DNA from: JBBTVP01 sp038063175
Lineage (GTDB): Bacteria; Patescibacteriota; Minisyncoccia; UBA6257; 1-14-0-10-40-38
NCBI GenBank assembly: GCA_038063175.1
Contig: JBBTVP010000070.1
Coordinates: 1-6,172 of the forward strand
DNA: 6,172 nt
Direction of reading: 5' to 3'
Under the pieces are notes generated by a model. It was not told the origin of the DNA. It saw nothing but the letters and a program-made list of their open reading frames with translations, and did not search any database. Below, in pieces: positions 4,941 through 6,172 of this stretch. A program made the position numbers and the translations under genes. Within the stretch, counting starts at the first letter, position 1. Each line of letters starts with the position of its first letter.

Positions 4941-4969
4941 TTGACAGAACTTATGAAGATGTTTACCCT
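4941..4969 (+). promoter_or_regulatory. Putative promoter of the Nudix gene
   Basis: Perfect -35 TTGACA (4941-4946), a 17-base spacer, then TACCCT (4964-4969), a weak -10. TGACAG (4942-4947) is repeated in inverted form as CTGTCA (4971-4976), flanking the -10, a possible operator. The expected leader is about 40 bases. The promoter begins nine bases beyond the inverted-repeat element. Confidence 0.45.
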
Positions 4970-5003
4970 GCTGTCAGTGTTCGCCAGTCCACAGTTTTCA
5001 GTG

Positions 5004-5013
5004 AAAGGAGGTG
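5004..5013 (+). promoter_or_regulatory. Perfect Shine-Dalgarno that sets a TTG start
   Basis: AAAGGAGGTG is fully complementary to the usual 16S rRNA 3' end. GGAGG ends six bases before TTG 5018-5020, which is in frame with the Nudix domain. No ATG or GTG lies at suitable spacing, so this site decides the start. Confidence 0.85.
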
Positions 5014-5017
5014 GCTC

Positions 5018-5542
5018 TTGGCGAAAAGAACAAGTGTTGGTCTTGTGGTCATCACGAACTTGCCTGGCATGGGCACCGTTGCGGTCTTGCAGCGGCGAGG
5101 TATCTGGAACTTCGAGAAGGGAAAGCTCGAGTCGTGGCCGGGCGGTTGCCAGGTCACGGCGCATGGGGGGGTGGAGGAAGGGGAGGATCCACTCCGAACT
5201 CTCCAGCGTGAAGTCGGAGAAGAACTCGGCGATGCCATGAGGTCGGTCCTCTTCGAGGATGATCCGAAGCTTCGTCCTCTCATTGAAGTGGATCGGCATG
5301 AAGGCGAGAAGGAAGACGTCATCACCTATGCGGTCAAGGTGGAGCCGGACGTCTTCAAGAAGTACGTCCGTCTCTCACCCGACTCTGGTGGCCTCTCGTT
5401 CGTCGCGCCGGAAGGAGTTGCGGACATCCAGGATCTCCGGACGTTCGACAAGGCGATCGGTGTGACGGATCTCCGCACGATCGCGATGTTCGAAGACGAG
5501 AAGCGTGCGGTTGCTACCGCATTTAGTCACTTCGGCGTGTGA
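5018..5542 (+). CDS. Nudix hydrolase
   Basis: A 174-residue protein from the TTG start. Nudix enzymes cleave a nucleoside diphosphate linked to another moiety, using Mg2+ held by the Nudix-box glutamates. The box at 50-72 fits G-x5-E-x7-REUxEExG in full (GGVEEGED, then LQREVGEELG), lacking only a hydrophobic last residue (Asp). A beta strand before it (VGLVVITNL) and WPGGCQVTAHGG fit the fold. Substrate cannot be read from the sequence; dNTPs, sugar nucleotides and capped or alarmone nucleotides are all possible. The frame continues upstream to an ATG at 4913 inside the inverted repeat, but the perfect Shine-Dalgarno and loss of family similarity favour TTG 5018. It is divergent from rel, upstream of the alarmone hydrolase, and separated from it by a terminator, so not an operon. 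Confidence 0.9.
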   Translation: MAKRTSVGLVVITNLPGMGTVAVLQRRGIWNFEKGKLESWPGGCQVTAHGGVEEGEDPLRTLQREVGEELGDAMRSVLFEDDPKLRPLIEVDRHEGEKEDVITYAVKVEPDVFKKYVRLSPDSGGLSFVAPEGVADIQDLRTFDKAIGVTDLRTIAMFEDEKRAVATAFSHFGV

Positions 5543-5572
5543 ATGTGATTCTTGCGAGTTCCTTCGCACTAA

Positions 5573-5612
5573 CGCCCCTGTCTCTTTAGTGAGGTGGGGG
5601 CGATTTATTTTT
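5573..5612 (+). terminator. Strong rho-independent terminator after the Nudix gene
   Basis: CGCCCC (5573-5578) pairs with GGGGCG (5597-5602), the stem continues through three wobble pairs to CTC/GAG (5582-5584, 5591-5593) with a 6-base loop, twelve pairs in all. A T-rich tract follows (5604-5612). It starts 30 bases past the stop and isolates the Nudix unit from the next gene. Confidence 0.85.
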
Positions 5613-5626
5613 AGACGAACACAACG

Positions 5627-5632
5627 TATAGT
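5627..5632 (+). promoter_or_regulatory. -10 box of the alarmone hydrolase gene, predicted leaderless
   Basis: TATAGT ends six bases before ATG 5639. No Shine-Dalgarno precedes the start. The -35 region is only T-rich and overlaps the T-tract of the preceding terminator. The box and spacing are identical to those at rel. Confidence 0.5.
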
Positions 5633-5638
5633 TGTGGT

Positions 5639-6169
5639 ATGGATGTTTTGAAAAATATGCTCGTGCGCCGTGCCGCGGCATTTGCAAAAGAAAAACATCG
5701 CCATCAGAAGCGACGAAATGGCGAACCGTACTTTACCCACCCCGAAGGCGTTGCAGAAATAGTTTTGGTATATACCAAGGATCCCGAGGTGGTTGCCGCC
5801 GCATACCTCCATGATCTTATTGAGGACACAGAGTGTGATTTTGAAAACATTGAAGAACGTTTTGGAAAACGAGTCGCTCGGTATGTTGCTCTTTTGAGCC
5901 GTGATTTCAGAAAGCCAAAAGTAGAAAGTTTAAACGAGTTCAGGCGTGATATGAAAAAAGCGCCGCCCGAGGTAAAACTCATTGCTGCCGCTGATGCGTT
6001 TCACAATGCGCGGACACCAGCTGATGCAGTTTTTATGAAACGGTGGTTCAAAAAAGCACTTATAACGTTACAGGCGGTGGAGGTAGGTAAACTTGGTCGC
6101 TACGGGGAGGGGATCAGGAGTCTGATTTCGGAGGTTCGCCAGGAGGCGAAACGGGGTTTTCCCAGGTAG
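5639..6169 (+). CDS. Small alarmone hydrolase (MESH1-like HD-domain (p)ppGpp 3'-pyrophosphohydrolase)
   Basis: A 176-residue stand-alone HD protein, close to the 179 residues of human MESH1. This family removes the 3'-pyrophosphate of (p)ppGpp using Mn2+. All key positions are present and near MESH1 numbering: H34 (YFTHPEGVA), H58-D59 and catalytic E62-D63 (YLHDLIEDT), D119 with N123 (AAADAFHN). The stretch NGEPYF before the first His is identical in the HD domain of Rel in this window, so the two are paralogous modules. There is no synthetase, TGS or signal sequence, so it is cytosolic. The ATG at 5639 lies six bases after TATAGT without a Shine-Dalgarno. The stop is three bases from the window edge. 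Some SAH-family proteins have other substrates (for example NADPH for MESH1), so the function is likely, not certain. Confidence 0.88.
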   Translation: MDVLKNMLVRRAAAFAKEKHRHQKRRNGEPYFTHPEGVAEIVLVYTKDPEVVAAAYLHDLIEDTECDFENIEERFGKRVARYVALLSRDFRKPKVESLNEFRRDMKKAPPEVKLIAAADAFHNARTPADAVFMKRWFKKALITLQAVEVGKLGRYGEGIRSLISEVRQEAKRGFPR

Positions 6170-6172
6170 CGT

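Noticed and set aside
4838..5017. N-terminal extension of the Nudix protein to ATG 4838 or 4913
   Set aside because: Both starts lie within the inverted-repeat element, the extension is repeat-derived, and a perfect Shine-Dalgarno precedes TTG 5018.
1..6172. CRISPR array, prophage or insertion-sequence transposase
   Set aside because: No regularly spaced direct repeats and no recombinase, transposase or phage protein in any frame.

Overview
This 6.2 kb window looks like a genomic or metagenomic scaffold from a bacterium of the Candidate Phyla Radiation (Patescibacteria, probably Parcubacteria-like). The reasons are a small secreted Ig-like/coiled-coil membrane protein, GC-rich palindromic intergenic repeats, compact gene packing and several genes with no Shine-Dalgarno sequence. 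TGA is used as a stop (Nudix gene), which argues against the UGA-glycine code of Gracilibacteria and SR1. The phylum call is an inference. A run of ten Ns at 1861-1870 marks a scaffold join.

Layout. 1-114 is the tail of an upstream gene (reading frame ambiguous). 111-842 (+) is a signal-peptide, Ig-like, one-TM, coiled-coil protein. 1024-1308 (-) is an unrecognised 94-residue protein with a strong promoter, Shine-Dalgarno and terminator. 1451-1860 (-) is a HIT-family protein whose N-terminus is lost in the gap; it is clearly AT-richer than its neighbours. 1889-2131 (-) holds an intact tRNA-Leu(CAA), flanked on one side by the 3' part of another tRNA-Leu and on the other by what looks like the matching 5' part, with a fold-back repeat between. 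2193-3059 (+) is ParB, apparently leaderless. 3056-4735 (-) is a RelA/SpoT-type alarmone synthetase converging on parB with a 4-base overlap. 4788-4932 is a large imperfect inverted repeat with a central hairpin (MITE-like). 5018-5542 (+) is a Nudix hydrolase starting at TTG behind a perfect Shine-Dalgarno, closed by a strong terminator. 5639-6169 (+) is a small alarmone hydrolase (MESH1-like HD protein).

How the genes fit together. The most interesting signal is the alarmone set. The long Rel protein keeps its synthetase motifs, including the RXKD signature of bifunctional enzymes, but its HD hydrolase domain has lost the catalytic E-D pair and the last metal-ligand Asp. About 0.9 kb away a stand-alone HD hydrolase keeps every one of those residues. 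(p)ppGpp making and breaking therefore appear to be split between two proteins, with a Nudix hydrolase between them as a possible third partner. Both HD genes begin with the same arrangement, a TATAGT box six bases before the ATG and no Shine-Dalgarno, which suggests leaderless, possibly parallel expression. The Nudix gene and the 94-residue protein instead use classical Shine-Dalgarno leaders.
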